Shown one piece after another: positions 7,808-17,632 of a stretch of DNA of 64,000 nt. Made by a program: the position numbers and the translations under genes. A model generated the notes under the pieces. It had not been told where the DNA came from. It ran no database searches and worked only from the letters and a program-made list of their open reading frames with translations. This stretch comes from Acholeplasma equifetale ATCC 29724 (lineage in GTDB: Bacteria; Bacillota_I; Bacilli_A; Acholeplasmatales; Acholeplasmataceae), in contig NZ_JHXL01000001.1 of assembly GCF_000687735.1 (NCBI RefSeq), positions 186,001 to 250,000 on the forward strand, read 5' to 3'. Numbering within the stretch: the stretch's first letter is position 1; each line of letters begins with the position of its first letter.

Positions 7808-9105
7808 CCATTAATCGTCTCTTCTATAAGTTTTAATTCACGTTTTTTAGGACCGATAACATATGATTTTTGAATTAAATCGATAGCTTCTTTTAATCCT
7901 TTTTCATGATGATAAAGTGTCACAATCTTATCACCTTTTTCAACTTTATCTCCGATCTTTTTATGTAAGTCTAAACCTACAAATAAATCAATAACATCAT
8001 CTTTTGTTTCTCTTCCAGCGCCTAATCTACATGCAGCTAAACCAAAGTTTAATGCATCCAATGTTTCAAGATATCCAGACTCTTCTGCATATATCACATG
8101 TATTTTAGTTGTACCGTAAAGGTTCTTTTTATCTTTTAGGAATTCAACATCTCCACCTTGTTCCTTAACGAATTCATAGAACTTAGGTAATGCTTTTCCT
8201 TCTTTTAATGTTTGATAACTTAGTTTGTATCCTTCTTCAAAATTCTTAACAATACCAGCGTGTTTGAGTAAATGACCTGTTACAACAGAAACCACTTCAG
8301 TTAAATCTTCAGGTCCATTTCCTTCTAATGTTTCTATTGCTTCTAAAACTTCTAATGAATTACCAATTTTATGTCCTAATGGTTCTTCCATTGAAGTTAA
8401 AATTGCTGTTACTTTTTTGCCTGCTTTCTCTCCAATTTGAACCATTAATTTTGATAGTTCTTCAGCATCTTTTACAGTCTTCATGAATGCTCCACTACCA
8501 ACTTTAACATCCAACACAATCGCATCCGCACCACTTGCAAGTTTTTTACTCATAATAGATGAAGCGATAAGTGGCATTGAATCTACTGTAGCTGTAACAT
8601 CTCTTAATGCATACATTTTCTTATCAGCTGGAGCAATATCTCCACTTTGACCAACAATTGAACATCCTATTTTATTAACTTGATCTTTAAATTTTTGTAG
8701 CGGTAATTCTACTTTAAAACCTGGGATTGATTCTAATTTATCAATTGTTCCACCGGTATGTCCTAGTCCACGTCCACTCATTTTAGCAAGTTTTGCACCT
8801 AAATATGCAGCTAAAGGAGCTAAGACTAATGACACTTTATCGCCAACACCACCAGTTGAATGCTTATCAACCTTAGTACCAATGATATCTGTTAAATCAA
8901 CAACATCACCAGAATCACGCATTGCTAGTGCTAAATATGTAGATTCTTCTGCTGACATACCTTTAAAGTAAACAGCCATTAAGAATGAACTCATTTGATA
9001 ATCAGGTATTCTACCTTTTGTATATCCATCTACAATATATTCAATTTCTTCTTTAGATAGTTCTAAACCACGTTTTTTCTTTTCAATTAATTCTAATATT
9101 GTCAT
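7804..9105 (-). CDS. pdp: Pyrimidine-nucleoside phosphorylase
   Basis: A 433-residue class II nucleoside phosphorylase that splits thymidine, deoxyuridine or uridine with phosphate. The KHSTGGVGDKVSL phosphate-binding motif, MSGRGLGHTGGT and the DVKVGSGAFMK block are present, along with the C-terminal PYNP domain. The length and motifs fit Pdp of Firmicutes better than enteric DeoA. AGGAGGG precedes the ATG. It feeds (deoxy)ribose 1-phosphate to DeoB. Confidence 0.95.
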   Translation of the reverse strand: MTILELIEKKKRGLELSKEEIEYIVDGYTKGRIPDYQMSSFLMAVYFKGMSAEESTYLALAMRDSGDVVDLTDIIGTKVDKHSTGGVGDKVSLVLAPLAAYLGAKLAKMSGRGLGHTGGTIDKLESIPGFKVELPLQKFKDQVNKIGCSIVGQSGDIAPADKKMYALRDVTATVDSMPLIASSIMSKKLASGADAIVLDVKVGSGAFMKTVKDAEELSKLMVQIGEKAGKKVTAILTSMEEPLGHKIGNSLEVLEAIETLEGNGPEDLTEVVSVVTGHLLKHAGIVKNFEEGYKLSYQTLKEGKALPKFYEFVKEQGGDVEFLKDKKNLYGTTKIHVIYAEESGYLETLDALNFGLAACRLGAGRETKDDVIDLFVGLDLHKKIGDKVEKGDKIVTLYHHEKGLKEAIDLIQKSYVIGPKKRELKLIEETING

Positions 9106-9120
9106 ATTTTCCCTCCTAGA

Positions 9121-9144
9121 ATAAAAAGGCTATTCATATAGCCT
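9121..9144 (-). terminator. Terminator after the 95-residue membrane protein gene
   Basis: On the minus strand AGGCTAT pairs with ATAGCCT around a 4-base loop, followed by TTTTTAT. The stem overlaps the stop codon of the upstream gene. Confidence 0.8.
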
Positions 9145-9430
9145 ATCCATTTAAAATCATAATTATTAGTACTACGATAAGTATTGTAATAACAAGTTTT
9201 AGCGATTTTTTTATAAGTGAGAAAAGCCCTAAAACCAATAATAAAATACCAAACCCTACAATTACTAATTGTAATAGTCCCGGAAAACTATTAAAATAGT
9301 CAAATGCTCCTTGCCACCAAGGATCTGTAATAGGTTTGATGATGTTGTCTAACCAACCTGTACTATTTTCAAACCAACTTAATATAGTTTCCCAAATTGA
9401 TTTTAAAACATCCATAAAATTTTGATCCAA
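9143..9430 (-). CDS. Small tryptophan-rich membrane protein, unknown function
   Basis: A 95-residue protein with an amphipathic N-terminal half rich in Trp and Phe (six Trp in the first 39 residues) and two C-terminal hydrophobic helices (LLQLVIVGFGILLLVLGLF and LVITILIVVLIIMIL) joined by a KKS turn. No family is recognised. The start is a TTG with GGTGAT upstream. It has its own terminator and lies between pdp and a divergent phosphatase gene. The aromatic N-terminal segment may lie along the membrane surface, which is inference. Confidence 0.7.
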   Translation of the reverse strand: MDQNFMDVLKSIWETILSWFENSTGWLDNIIKPITDPWWQGAFDYFNSFPGLLQLVIVGFGILLLVLGLFSLIKKSLKLVITILIVVLIIMILNG

Positions 9431-9474
9431 TGTATATCACCACACTTATAAATATATTTTACCAAAAGTTATCA

Positions 9475-9503
9475 TTGTTTTAAAGTGTTCAAAATGTTAT
9501 AAT
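9475..9503 (+). promoter_or_regulatory. Promoter of the histidine phosphatase gene
   Basis: TTGTTT (9475-9480), a 17-base spacer and TATAAT (9498-9503) with a TG at 9495-9496 form an extended -10 promoter. The predicted leader is only about 10 bases. Confidence 0.75.
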
Positions 9504-9521
9504 CACATTTGGGTGATTAAA

Positions 9522-10091
9522 ATGATATTAGCCGTTGTAAGACACGGAGAAACAGACTATAACAAATCTCGTTTGGTTCAAGGAAGAATGGATAATCCAC
9601 TTAACGAGACAGGTCGTGAACAAGCTCGAAACTTATCAAAAATACTTATTCAAATGAATGAAAAATTTGATGTTATTATTTCTTCGCCATTAAAAAGAGC
9701 ATACGAAACTGCGTGTATTATTAGTGATACTTTGAATGTTAAAGTTGATAAAACAGATAGTAATTTCTTAGAAAGAGACTTTGGGCCATTCGAAGGAAAA
9801 CTTGTAAAAGATGTTATGTCAACAATTACTCAAGATGATTTTTATGTTGAGGGTTATGAAACAAATGCTCAATTAATGAATCGTATTAATGATGCAGTAA
9901 ATCAACTTTATCAAAAATATTCTAATGATAAAGTATTAATCGTTGCACATGCTCATGTTATTCGTGCATTATTACTTCTTTCAGATCCAAATCGATTTAA
10001 TTGGAATGAATATTATATAGGAAATTTAAGTACTGTTTATTTCAATGTAAATGATAATAAAATAACTTTTATTAAACAAATCGATTTATAA
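9522..10091 (+). CDS. Histidine phosphatase family protein (phosphoglycerate mutase-like)
   Basis: A 189-residue branch-1 histidine phosphatase. The phosphohistidine motif RHGETDYNKSR is near residue 8, the acidic residue is in LERDFGPFEG and the second catalytic His is in VAHAHVIRALL. Such proteins dephosphorylate small phosphorylated metabolites. The substrate cannot be told from sequence. The frame extends to a GTG at 9513, but GGGTGA (9511-9516) is placed for the ATG at 9522. It is monocistronic, with a promoter and terminator of its own. Confidence 0.9.
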   Translation: MILAVVRHGETDYNKSRLVQGRMDNPLNETGREQARNLSKILIQMNEKFDVIISSPLKRAYETACIISDTLNVKVDKTDSNFLERDFGPFEGKLVKDVMSTITQDDFYVEGYETNAQLMNRINDAVNQLYQKYSNDKVLIVAHAHVIRALLLLSDPNRFNWNEYYIGNLSTVYFNVNDNKITFIKQIDL

Positions 10092-10153
10092 ATCGTGTTT
10101 AGCCTTTTTTAGTGTGTTTTATCAAATGTGAGTGGATTTAATTAACAAGAATT

Positions 10154-10178
10154 AAAAGCCTTTAAAATAGGCTTTTTT
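10154..10178 (+). terminator. Terminator of the histidine phosphatase gene
   Basis: AAAAGCCT (10154-10161) pairs with AGGCTTTT (10169-10176) around seven bases, with a T run. Confidence 0.85.
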
Positions 10179-10195
10179 TATTGATTTTTTTAATA

Positions 10196-10222
10196 TAAAA
10201 AACATATCCAATGAGGATATGT
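10196..10222 (-). terminator. plsC operon terminator
   Basis: On the minus strand ACATATCC pairs with GGATATGT around a 5-base loop and runs into six T. It lies directly after the plsC stop. Confidence 0.85.
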
Positions 10223-10226
10223 CTTA

Positions 10227-11012
10227 TTATTTTATAATACCTAAATTGATCTTTTGTTGAACTATATCAGCAATTTCTGATGTGTTTAGATCTTTATATG
10301 TTTCATAATCTATAGGATCATGGACTACCACTTTAACTCTTGTAGGTAAAAATGGTGCACGTTTGGCAATTAATGAATTTCCATTAATCGTCATAGGCAA
10401 AATGGTTGCTTTTGATTTGTAGGCTAATTTAAACGCTCCTGCTCTTGTTTGAATCACTTTATCCTGTTCACGATTTTTTCTTCCCCCTTCAGGGAATACA
10501 AACATAACATGTCCATCCTCAACACGTTTGATAGCTTCAACAAGTGCAATTGCTGTTTTTCTTGTATCGTCTCTATAAACAGGCATGCAACCTAATGACT
10601 CTAAAATTCGTCTAATCACCGGTAACCTAAAAAGAGTAGATTTTGGAGTAAATCCTGATGGACGAGAAATCGCTTGAATCAAAATCAATGGATCAGCATA
10701 TGATTTATGGTTAGCATAAATAACTAAAGGACCATCTTTTGGTATTTTTTCTTTATTTATAACTTTAACATGTACATTACAAGTTAAAGTCAATGCAGCA
10801 TTTGCAGCTGATCGATAAAAAGCATTTTTAAATTTTGAACTAATTGAGAGTGGATATGTAATATATATAAGTAAAACTATTAAAATTGCAGTAGCTAAAT
10901 ACGCAGCAATAATTCCTATTGCAATCCATAATAGAATCCACCAACCACTCATCCATAAACTCATTAGAACAATAAAACTAATCATTACAATGAAAAATAT
11001 TAAAATAAACAT
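10227..11012 (-). CDS. plsC: 1-acyl-sn-glycerol-3-phosphate acyltransferase
   Basis: A 261-residue PlsC-family enzyme that acylates lysophosphatidate to phosphatidate at the inner membrane. Two N-terminal hydrophobic segments (about 1-20 and 23-52) precede the catalytic NHKSYADP (residues 101-108, HxxxxD) and the FPEGGRK motif (about 173). AAAGGAAG precedes the ATG. It is the last gene of the pepV-thyA-folA-plsC run, five bases after folA. Confidence 0.93.
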   Translation of the reverse strand: MFILIFFIVMISFIVLMSLWMSGWWILLWIAIGIIAAYLATAILIVLLIYITYPLSISSKFKNAFYRSAANAALTLTCNVHVKVINKEKIPKDGPLVIYANHKSYADPLILIQAISRPSGFTPKSTLFRLPVIRRILESLGCMPVYRDDTRKTAIALVEAIKRVEDGHVMFVFPEGGRKNREQDKVIQTRAGAFKLAYKSKATILPMTINGNSLIAKRAPFLPTRVKVVVHDPIDYETYKDLNTSEIADIVQQKINLGIIK

Positions 11013-11017
11013 ATAAA

Positions 11018-11485
11018 CTACTTCCTTTGATAAACAGCAAATATGAGTTGATTACTCATTGTTTTTTCTTTTAACTTGTAATCACTTAACTTAAATGATG
11101 GAAAATATACATTGCCTTCATAAATACCTAAAACATGTGTAATATATAGTTCATCTGCATAAGGTAATGTTAGTTGATAAATTGACTTCCCACCAATTAC
11201 CCATATATCTTCTTTAAGGTTTTTAACAAAACTCACAACATCTTTAACACATATTGCATCTGAATATACTTTATCTACTAAATTAGCAACATATATTTTT
11301 CCGTAAGGGAAAGGTTTATCTTTATAATATCCCTTTAATGATTGATAAGTTAAATCCCCCATCAGCACTGTTTGATTTTTTGTTTTTTCTTTGAAATAGA
11401 CTAAATCTTCTTTAAAATGCCATGGAAGAATATTATCTTTGCCTATCAACCAATTTGAATCCATCGCCCAAATGAGTCGAATCAT
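11018..11485 (-). CDS. folA: Dihydrofolate reductase
   Basis: A 155-residue [23 protein letters not shown] opens the fold, the catalytic acidic residue is in FKEDLVYFK and [11 protein letters not shown] is the NADPH-binding block. It regenerates tetrahydrofolate from the dihydrofolate released by ThyA, and the gene overlaps thyA by four bases (ATGA), so the two products are coupled. Confidence 0.96.
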   Translation of the reverse strand: MIRLIWAMDSNWLIGKDNILPWHFKEDLVYFKEKTKNQTVLMGDLTYQSLKGYYKDKPFPYGKIYVANLVDKVYSDAICVKDVVSFVKNLKEDIWVIGGKSIYQLTLPYADELYITHVLGIYEGNVYFPSFKLSDYKLKEKTMSNQLIFAVYQRK

Positions 11486-12348
11486 ACTGCTACCTCACCT
11501 TTAATAGGTGGATACGGATCATACTCAACAAGTTCAAAATCTTCAAATTTAAAATCAAAAATACTCTTTACATTTGGATTAATTTTCATTTTAGGTAAAG
11601 CTTTTGGTGTTCTAGTTAATTGTAAATTAATTTGATCAAAGTGATTTGAATATATGTGTGCATCACCAATCGTATGAACAAATTCACCTAATTCTTTACC
11701 AGTAACTTGAGCTAGCATCATTGTAAATAATGCATAAGATGCAATATTAAAAGGTATTCCTAAAAAGACATCACCACTTCTTTGATAAAGTTGAAGTGAT
11801 AGTTTATTATCTGCTACATACACTTGAATTAATGTATGACAAGGTGGCAACATCATATCTTTAATATCAATAGGGTTCCAGGCAGATAAAATCATACGTC
11901 TAGAATCAGGACGATTTTTGATTTCATCAATCAAATATTGTAGTTGATCGACACCATTAAAGTTGCGCCATTGAGCACCATAAACAGGACCTAAATCACC
12001 CCATTTTTGAGCAAATTCGTCTAATGTTTTAATTTTTTCTTGGAACTCTTTCATTGTCTCGCCTTGATAATCGCTTGATTCTTTATATGCTTTATATGGC
12101 CAATCCGTCCAAATATTAACACCATGATCAACTAAATATTTTATATTTGTATCCCCTTTAATAAACCACAGCAATTCATGAATAATACCTTTCATAAATG
12201 TTTTTTTCGTGGTTAATAAAGGAAATCCTTCATTTAGATCAAAACGCATTTGATAACCGAAAATAGACTTTGTACCAGTACCAGTACGGTCTGACTTATA
12301 GACTCCTTCTTCCATGATGCGTCTTGCTAAATCTAAGTACTGTTTCAT
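11482..12348 (-). CDS. thyA: Thymidylate synthase
   Basis: A 288-residue ThyA converting dUMP to dTMP with methylene-tetrahydrofolate. The nucleophile is Cys170 in LPPCHT. RSxDVFLGxPFN and the QLxYL/RR-SAWNP phosphate-binding region are present. An insertion between about residues 88 and 112 makes it longer than the E. coli enzyme and similar to lactobacillal ones. AGGGGGA precedes the ATG, eleven bases after pepV. Confidence 0.97.
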   Translation of the reverse strand: MKQYLDLARRIMEEGVYKSDRTGTGTKSIFGYQMRFDLNEGFPLLTTKKTFMKGIIHELLWFIKGDTNIKYLVDHGVNIWTDWPYKAYKESSDYQGETMKEFQEKIKTLDEFAQKWGDLGPVYGAQWRNFNGVDQLQYLIDEIKNRPDSRRMILSAWNPIDIKDMMLPPCHTLIQVYVADNKLSLQLYQRSGDVFLGIPFNIASYALFTMMLAQVTGKELGEFVHTIGDAHIYSNHFDQINLQLTRTPKALPKMKINPNVKSIFDFKFEDFELVEYDPYPPIKGEVAV

Positions 12349-12359
12349 ATTTCCCCCTA

Positions 12360-13733
12360 TTATTTTGCTAATTCGTATAAACTTTCTGTATAAATAACTA
12401 ATGCTTTCATTAAATCGTCGATATCAATGTATTCATCTTTTTGATGAATATAGCTTGGTTTATCCATAAAATGTGGACCAAATGCTACAACATTATCTGT
12501 TGCACGAGCAAAAGTACCACCACCAATTGAAATTGCTTCTCGCATGTCTCCTGTATGTTTACGATAAACCTTTAATAAAGTTTGAACTAAATCAGATTTT
12601 GGATCTTTATATAATAATTTTTGATGATGTTCAACTGATAGCTTATAATCTCCAATTAATAATTTTTCAATTTTTTCAAATACATCTTTTTGATAGTTTA
12701 CACCATTTGGATATCTAAGATTTAAAATAATCTCAAATTGGTTATTAACTGTCTTAAATGTGCCTAAGTTAACAGTTAAATCACCCATTTCTTCATCCTT
12801 ATAATTGATACCTAATTTAATGCCTAATGTGTCATTTGTTAGGTATTTATCCATAAATTCTGTAAGTTCATTTGAAATGCCAAGCACCTTAAATCCATTA
12901 AATAATAAATGAACAGCATTTACACCTAATTCTGGTGTAGAACCATGAGCTGATTTACCTTTAACTTCAATTTCATAGTAATTAGCTTCTTCTTTAATAT
13001 AACCATCTAATTGATTATCTTTTAAATATTTATTCCATAATTCAACGTATTTAACGTCTTTAACAATATATGCAATAGCATTTTCAGGAACCATATTTGG
13101 TCTTAAACCACCATCAATCTTTAAGATTTTTGATTGATCAAATGTTCCGCGAATAATCGTTGATGTAATACCTTTTTCTGCATAAATTAATGGAAAATCA
13201 GCATCTGGAATAAATCCGGCAATTGGAGCTTGTGGGTATTTTTTAAAATAATAATCAACACATCTCCATCCAGATTCTTCATCTAAACCTAAAATTAATT
13301 TAATACGTTTAGATAACTGAACATTTTCTTTTTTAAGAATTTTCATTGCATAATATAAAGCCATTGTTGGACCTTTATCATCTTCTGCCCCACGAGCATA
13401 GATCTTATTGTCGTGAATTTCAGCTCCATATGGTGGATATGTCCATCCAGTTCCAGCAGGAACGACATCTAAATGTCCGATTGAACCAATATATTCTTCT
13501 GAATCACCAAATTCAATATGACCAGCATATCCATCAACATCTTCTGTCACAAATCCGTCTTTTTTAGCTAAATTTAGCATAAAATCTAATGCATCTTTAG
13601 TACCTTGACCAAATGGAGCATTAGAATTTGGGTTAAATTCTGTTAATTCAGAATTGATTTTTAATAAATCTTGAGTATCCTTAATAAACTCATCTTTATA
13701 CTTCATAACTAATTTTTCAAAATCGATTGCCAT
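12360..13733 (-). CDS. pepV: Dipeptidase PepV (M20 family)
   Basis: A metallopeptidase of about 457 residues that hydrolyses dipeptides in the cytoplasm. The zinc-site motifs [16 protein letters not shown] and LDEESG appear in order in the first 170 residues, followed by the dimerisation or lid domain. The C-terminal [10 protein letters not shown] completes the site. The frame opens at a GTG (13742) but GGAG is spaced for the ATG at 13733. It heads the thyA-folA-plsC run. Peptide uptake and breakdown suits an auxotrophic mollicute. Confidence 0.94.
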   Translation of the reverse strand: MAIDFEKLVMKYKDEFIKDTQDLLKINSELTEFNPNSNAPFGQGTKDALDFMLNLAKKDGFVTEDVDGYAGHIEFGDSEEYIGSIGHLDVVPAGTGWTYPPYGAEIHDNKIYARGAEDDKGPTMALYYAMKILKKENVQLSKRIKLILGLDEESGWRCVDYYFKKYPQAPIAGFIPDADFPLIYAEKGITSTIIRGTFDQSKILKIDGGLRPNMVPENAIAYIVKDVKYVELWNKYLKDNQLDGYIKEEANYYEIEVKGKSAHGSTPELGVNAVHLLFNGFKVLGISNELTEFMDKYLTNDTLGIKLGINYKDEEMGDLTVNLGTFKTVNNQFEIILNLRYPNGVNYQKDVFEKIEKLLIGDYKLSVEHHQKLLYKDPKSDLVQTLLKVYRKHTGDMREAISIGGGTFARATDNVVAFGPHFMDKPSYIHQKDEYIDIDDLMKALVIYTESLYELAK

Positions 13734-13770
13734 AATTTTCACTCCTTCAATTCATTGTAACACTATTACA

Positions 13771-13792
13771 AAAAAAACTCTATATAATAGAG
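13771..13792 (-). terminator. Terminator overlapping the end of the 254-residue membrane protein gene
   Basis: On the minus strand CTCTAT and ATAGAG pair around a 3-base loop and run into eight T. The TAG stop (13780-13782) lies inside the stem. Confidence 0.8.
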
Positions 13793-14544
13793 CTTTTCTC
13801 AATAAATTCTGTGTATTTTTCTTCAAGTAATTCGTGCGAAGCAATACCTGATTTTATATATTCAAATAACTCTGATTGATAAGGTTTAAAAGATGTATTT
13901 TCAAGAGAAAAATCAATATCCATGTAGTATAAATAAACAATTTCTTCATCATCTTGATAAATACCTCTAGGATATATAAATATATTCTCTCCAAATATTT
14001 TTTTTGTTTTTAATCGCGATTTCTTAGTGACAAATCGATATACTTTTAAATCTCTTGTAATAATGATATATGAAAATTGCTTTTTATATCTTATTTTAAA
14101 ATCAATGACCAATAATGAAATTATGACAAGCATAGATATTGAAATACTCCAAATATTCTCTGCTTTTAATCCACTTTGTAAAATATCAATAACTGACAAT
14201 ATAATTCCAAAGCTTAATACTGATATAATTAACCATAAAATATTCGAAACTCTATTATACACTGCAACAAATTCATTTGCTTGATAATTATCATCAGTTA
14301 ATACATAGTGTTTAAGTAAATATCTTGTCGATAAATCTAAAGGTACTAATACTAAATATGGTATTCCTAATGCAATCAAATCCAATTCATAAAGTTCTTC
14401 ATACCAAAAATATATAATTAAACCTATGACTGAAGCTAATATACCATAAATGATTGCTGTTAGCCACATTTTCTTATATCCGCTTAGAATATAAATTGTT
14501 GACATACAAAATAATCCTGATATTAATAATGTCCAAAACACCAT
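13780..14544 (-). CDS. Multi-pass membrane protein of unknown function
   Basis: About 254 residues with four to five predicted transmembrane helices in the first 155 residues (FWTLLISGLFCMSTIYIL, WLTAIIYGILASVIGLIIYF, LGIPYLVLVPLDL, ILWLIISVLSFGIIL, MLVIISLLVIDF) and a soluble C-terminal domain of about 100 residues. No family is recognised. The C-terminal part, rich in beta-strand-like segments, could be a PH-like regulatory domain, which is speculative. The frame opens at a GTG (14553), but AAGGTG suits the ATG at 14544. It is monocistronic. Confidence 0.75.
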   Translation of the reverse strand: MVFWTLLISGLFCMSTIYILSGYKKMWLTAIIYGILASVIGLIIYFWYEELYELDLIALGIPYLVLVPLDLSTRYLLKHYVLTDDNYQANEFVAVYNRVSNILWLIISVLSFGIILSVIDILQSGLKAENIWSISISMLVIISLLVIDFKIRYKKQFSYIIITRDLKVYRFVTKKSRLKTKKIFGENIFIYPRGIYQDDEEIVYLYYMDIDFSLENTSFKPYQSELFEYIKSGIASHELLEEKYTEFIEKSSII

Positions 14545-14676
14545 ATGTATCACCTTTTCTTTTACATTATTATATCACACACAATCATTTGTATTTCTTT
14601 AAAACCCAAAATATATATGTTTATTTAATATAAACAAAGTTTATTTTTAGTAAGAATATATTTTTGCTTTTTCTAT

Positions 14677-15021
14677 TTAAATTTCAGGTTCTAATTGATT
14701 TGAATCTACATCTTTTGGTAAAAATATAAGCCTTTCAACAACAATATCCACCGTATGTCTTTGTTCTTCATTTCCGTCTTTCCATTTATGAACTTCTAAT
14801 CTTCCTTTAATCGCTATGCCCATACCCTTATGAAAATAACTTTGAGCTTTTTTATGATGGTGATCAAATAAATTAATTTTAAAATAATCGGTTTCATAGT
14901 AACCATCATAGTTTTTATATGGTCTCATTACAGCTAATCTTAAATCAGTATATTCTACACCATTATCCGAAATTCTTTTTTCAAAACTATGTACTCTTCC
15001 TATAATATTCACAAATGTCAT
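14677..15021 (-). CDS. ssb: Single-stranded DNA-binding protein paralogue
   Basis: A 114-residue OB-fold protein of the SSB family (NIIGRV at the start, YFKINLFDHHHKKAQSY, KGMGIAIKGRLEVHKW). It is shorter than housekeeping SSB and ends with an acidic LEPEI rather than the usual DDDIPF-type tail. It is not next to rpsF/rpsR, so it is probably an accessory SSB, comparable to short SsbB-type proteins. AAAGGATG precedes the ATG. It appears monocistronic. Confidence 0.85.
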   Translation of the reverse strand: MTFVNIIGRVHSFEKRISDNGVEYTDLRLAVMRPYKNYDGYYETDYFKINLFDHHHKKAQSYFHKGMGIAIKGRLEVHKWKDGNEEQRHTVDIVVERLIFLPKDVDSNQLEPEI

Positions 15022-15126
15022 AATACAACATCCTTTCTAACAAAATTAAATCAAATTATTTAATATATTAAAAACACCAAAATTCATTTTAATTCGCATG
15101 ATTTAGTGATTTTTTAGTTAAAAACG

Positions 15127-15156
15127 TAAAAAAGTTGTCTATTAAAAGACAACTTT
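15127..15156 (-). terminator. Terminator of the deoC-ymfH operon
   Basis: On the minus strand AAAGTTGTCT pairs with AGACAACTTT around six bases and runs into T. It lies 13 bases after the ymfH stop. Confidence 0.88.
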
Positions 15157-15168
15157 ATAATTTTTTAT

Positions 15169-16440
15169 CTAATCTAATATGTTTTCATGTTTTTTAGAAT
15201 GTGCATATAAAACACTATAAGGCATTTGATTAAATGTTTCAAAAAGTTTAATCATTTCATCATATGTAATACTTTGAATAAGTTCTACCATCTGTTCCAT
15301 TAAAATGCCATCTTTATAAAATTTTGTGAGTATATGAAGTCTTGTTTCAAAATCATCATTTACAACGATTAAAGTTCCTAAATAAGATTTTTTTAATGTA
15401 TCTAATCTTTCTTCTGAAATCTCCTTTATAGCATCATTGGATAAATATTTATGTAACCTTTGAAACAATAATTCGGAATTAATTGTTTGATTATATATAA
15501 GTACAGTTAAATATTCACCTTCAACAACATGCTCAAAATCAAATCCATCAAATATTAACTCATTTTTGATGAGGTTATCAACAAATTCAATATGATTGCC
15601 CAATATTAGCTGTGTCAATATAATAAACATAACTTCAAGCTTAATTCGCTCTTTCATATTTAAATGGCTAATATTATATTTATAACCCACAAATAAAAGT
15701 GGTACTTCTATATCAAATTCTTTAGTTAAAATAGAATTTTTAACTACTTTTGGTTCATCAATTGATAGTCGTTTTATATCGTAATAATCTTTTGGTAAAT
15801 TAACATTTTCTAATATTTCAATCATATTATTAATATCAATGTCACCCATGATAAAAAGTGTTGTATTATTTAAATGATAAAAATGTTTATAAACTCTTTC
15901 TATATCTTGAAGTGATATATCATATAAGTCATTTTCATCACCTAAAATATCATTTTTAAGGGGGTAATTATAATAAAGTTGTCCATATATTGTTTGATAC
16001 ATTTGATTTAATGGATCATCATTAACACCATGAATTTCTTCTAAAATTATCTTTTTTTCTGTTTCAACATGTTCTTTTGAAAAGTATGGAGTATGAACCA
16101 TTTTCAGTAAATAAACAATAGCCTTTTCGATATTTTCTTTTCCCTCTAATGTATAGCTTGTTTTAGCATACGTTGTAAACGCATTTGATGCTACACCTAT
16201 TTTACTGAAATATGAGAATGCATCACCTTCAGGCATTGCAAACATCAAATGTTCTATCATGTGCGCTGTTCCAGGAGTTATGTAGTAGATATTATCTTGA
16301 ACACCGTATTTTTGATCAAATGATCCTAATCCAACGTCATAAGATACATAAACTTGATGAGACTGAAGCTTAATAAAGTGCACTTTTAAACCATTTTTTA
16401 GTGAATATTCTTCTACATAATCATTTATCTTAATTTTCAT
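15169..16440 (-). CDS. ymfH: M16 family metallopeptidase (YmfH-like, catalytic subunit)
   Basis: A 423-residue M16 peptidase. The inverted zinc motif HxxEH is HMIEH at residues 60-64, with the distal Glu in KKIILEEIHG. Two M16 half-domains are present. It starts one base after the stop of the second M16 gene, which lacks the motif. The pair matches ymfF/ymfH, where a catalytic and an inactive subunit form a heteromeric peptidase. The substrate here is unknown. Confidence 0.9.
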   Translation of the reverse strand: MKIKINDYVEEYSLKNGLKVHFIKLQSHQVYVSYDVGLGSFDQKYGVQDNIYYITPGTAHMIEHLMFAMPEGDAFSYFSKIGVASNAFTTYAKTSYTLEGKENIEKAIVYLLKMVHTPYFSKEHVETEKKIILEEIHGVNDDPLNQMYQTIYGQLYYNYPLKNDILGDENDLYDISLQDIERVYKHFYHLNNTTLFIMGDIDINNMIEILENVNLPKDYYDIKRLSIDEPKVVKNSILTKEFDIEVPLLFVGYKYNISHLNMKERIKLEVMFIILTQLILGNHIEFVDNLIKNELIFDGFDFEHVVEGEYLTVLIYNQTINSELLFQRLHKYLSNDAIKEISEERLDTLKKSYLGTLIVVNDDFETRLHILTKFYKDGILMEQMVELIQSITYDEMIKLFETFNQMPYSVLYAHSKKHENILD

Positions 16441-16441
16441 T

Positions 16442-17632
16442 TTATTTTCCCTTTAATTCATATTTTAAAAATAATTTAAAATATTTAAGTGCATCATTCA
16501 TTGTTTCAACAGTAACCTTGTCTAATAATTCATCAAGTGTGTCCATCTTAATATCTAAAATTGAATGTATAAATAATCTTGGATTATAAGACTGCGGGTC
16601 ATCTAACATACTTGAATATTCCGTCTTAAAAAATGTTTTCACTTCACGAACCATTTCTTCTGTTATACCATCAAGTATAAAATTATTTACTAAATCAATT
16701 AATATGTCTGCTGCATTTTGATTATTTCTGTCAACTAAAGCGTAGATATAAAAATCACCTTTGTCATATTCATAAAAAGATTCAACTTCATATGCTAAAT
16801 GTAATGTTTCTCTAAATGTTTTAAATAGATAACTATTTGGGTATTGTGCCAACAATTTACTAATTAACTGAACATCCATATATCGTGGATGATATCGATT
16901 GATACCTAAACTATATCCTAAAAATATGAAATTTTGATAATTTGAAAACTTATCACTTTTTTCAATTATTTTTTCATGATTAATTACTTTATCATCATAT
17001 TTTATTGATATATTTTCATATCGCTCAAAACGCATGAGTTTTGAAATAAACATATCATCCAGTTTACCATTTACGATAATACGTATATCATTGTTTAGAA
17101 AGACATTTTTATAATAATTTAATAATTCATTAGGTTCAATTTTTATAAGTTCTTCCTTAGTACCCGTAAGTGAGAATTGATGAATCGTATTTTTATATGC
17201 AGTTTCAAATAATTTATCCTTAGCATATTCAAATTTACGTTCTGATTTTGTTTCGATATTTTTAATTAAAATTCTCTTTGAACTTAAAAAGTTTTCATTA
17301 TCAAATGATATTTTCTTAAATATCATATCTTCCACAATATCGAATAACTCATCAACAAAATCATAATCTCCAATAAAAATTGGATTTGGTATGGTTAGAT
17401 TAATTTTAGTTATATGATACTCACCAAACGTAAAGACTTGAGATTGAACATGTGCTCCATACAATTTCAAAAAAGCATCTGTTAATGCTCTTTTGTTTGG
17501 ATATCGATTACTGTATGAAATTAATAAATTCGATAATAAAAAACGATACGATATCGTTTCTTTATTTAACTTTTCAGAAAAATAAATTGATAACTGTATC
17601 GTTTTAAATGGTTCTGTATGACTTAAAATCAT
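16442..17632 (-). CDS. ymfF: M16 family protein without zinc motif (YmfF-like)
   Basis: A 396-residue M16-fold protein lacking HxxEH, as in YmfF. The fold is shown by RALTDAFLKLYGAHVQSQ and the LHLAYEVESFYEYDKGDFYIYA segment near the C-terminal half. It overlaps the deoD stop by four bases and is followed directly by ymfH, so the two subunits are probably made in equal amounts. The location behind deoC-deoD is unusual and may only reflect operon fusion. Confidence 0.88.
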   Translation of the reverse strand: MILSHTEPFKTIQLSIYFSEKLNKETISYRFLLSNLLISYSNRYPNKRALTDAFLKLYGAHVQSQVFTFGEYHITKINLTIPNPIFIGDYDFVDELFDIVEDMIFKKISFDNENFLSSKRILIKNIETKSERKFEYAKDKLFETAYKNTIHQFSLTGTKEELIKIEPNELLNYYKNVFLNNDIRIIVNGKLDDMFISKLMRFERYENISIKYDDKVINHEKIIEKSDKFSNYQNFIFLGYSLGINRYHPRYMDVQLISKLLAQYPNSYLFKTFRETLHLAYEVESFYEYDKGDFYIYALVDRNNQNAADILIDLVNNFILDGITEEMVREVKTFFKTEYSSMLDDPQSYNPRLFIHSILDIKMDTLDELLDKVTVETMNDALKYFKLFLKYELKGK

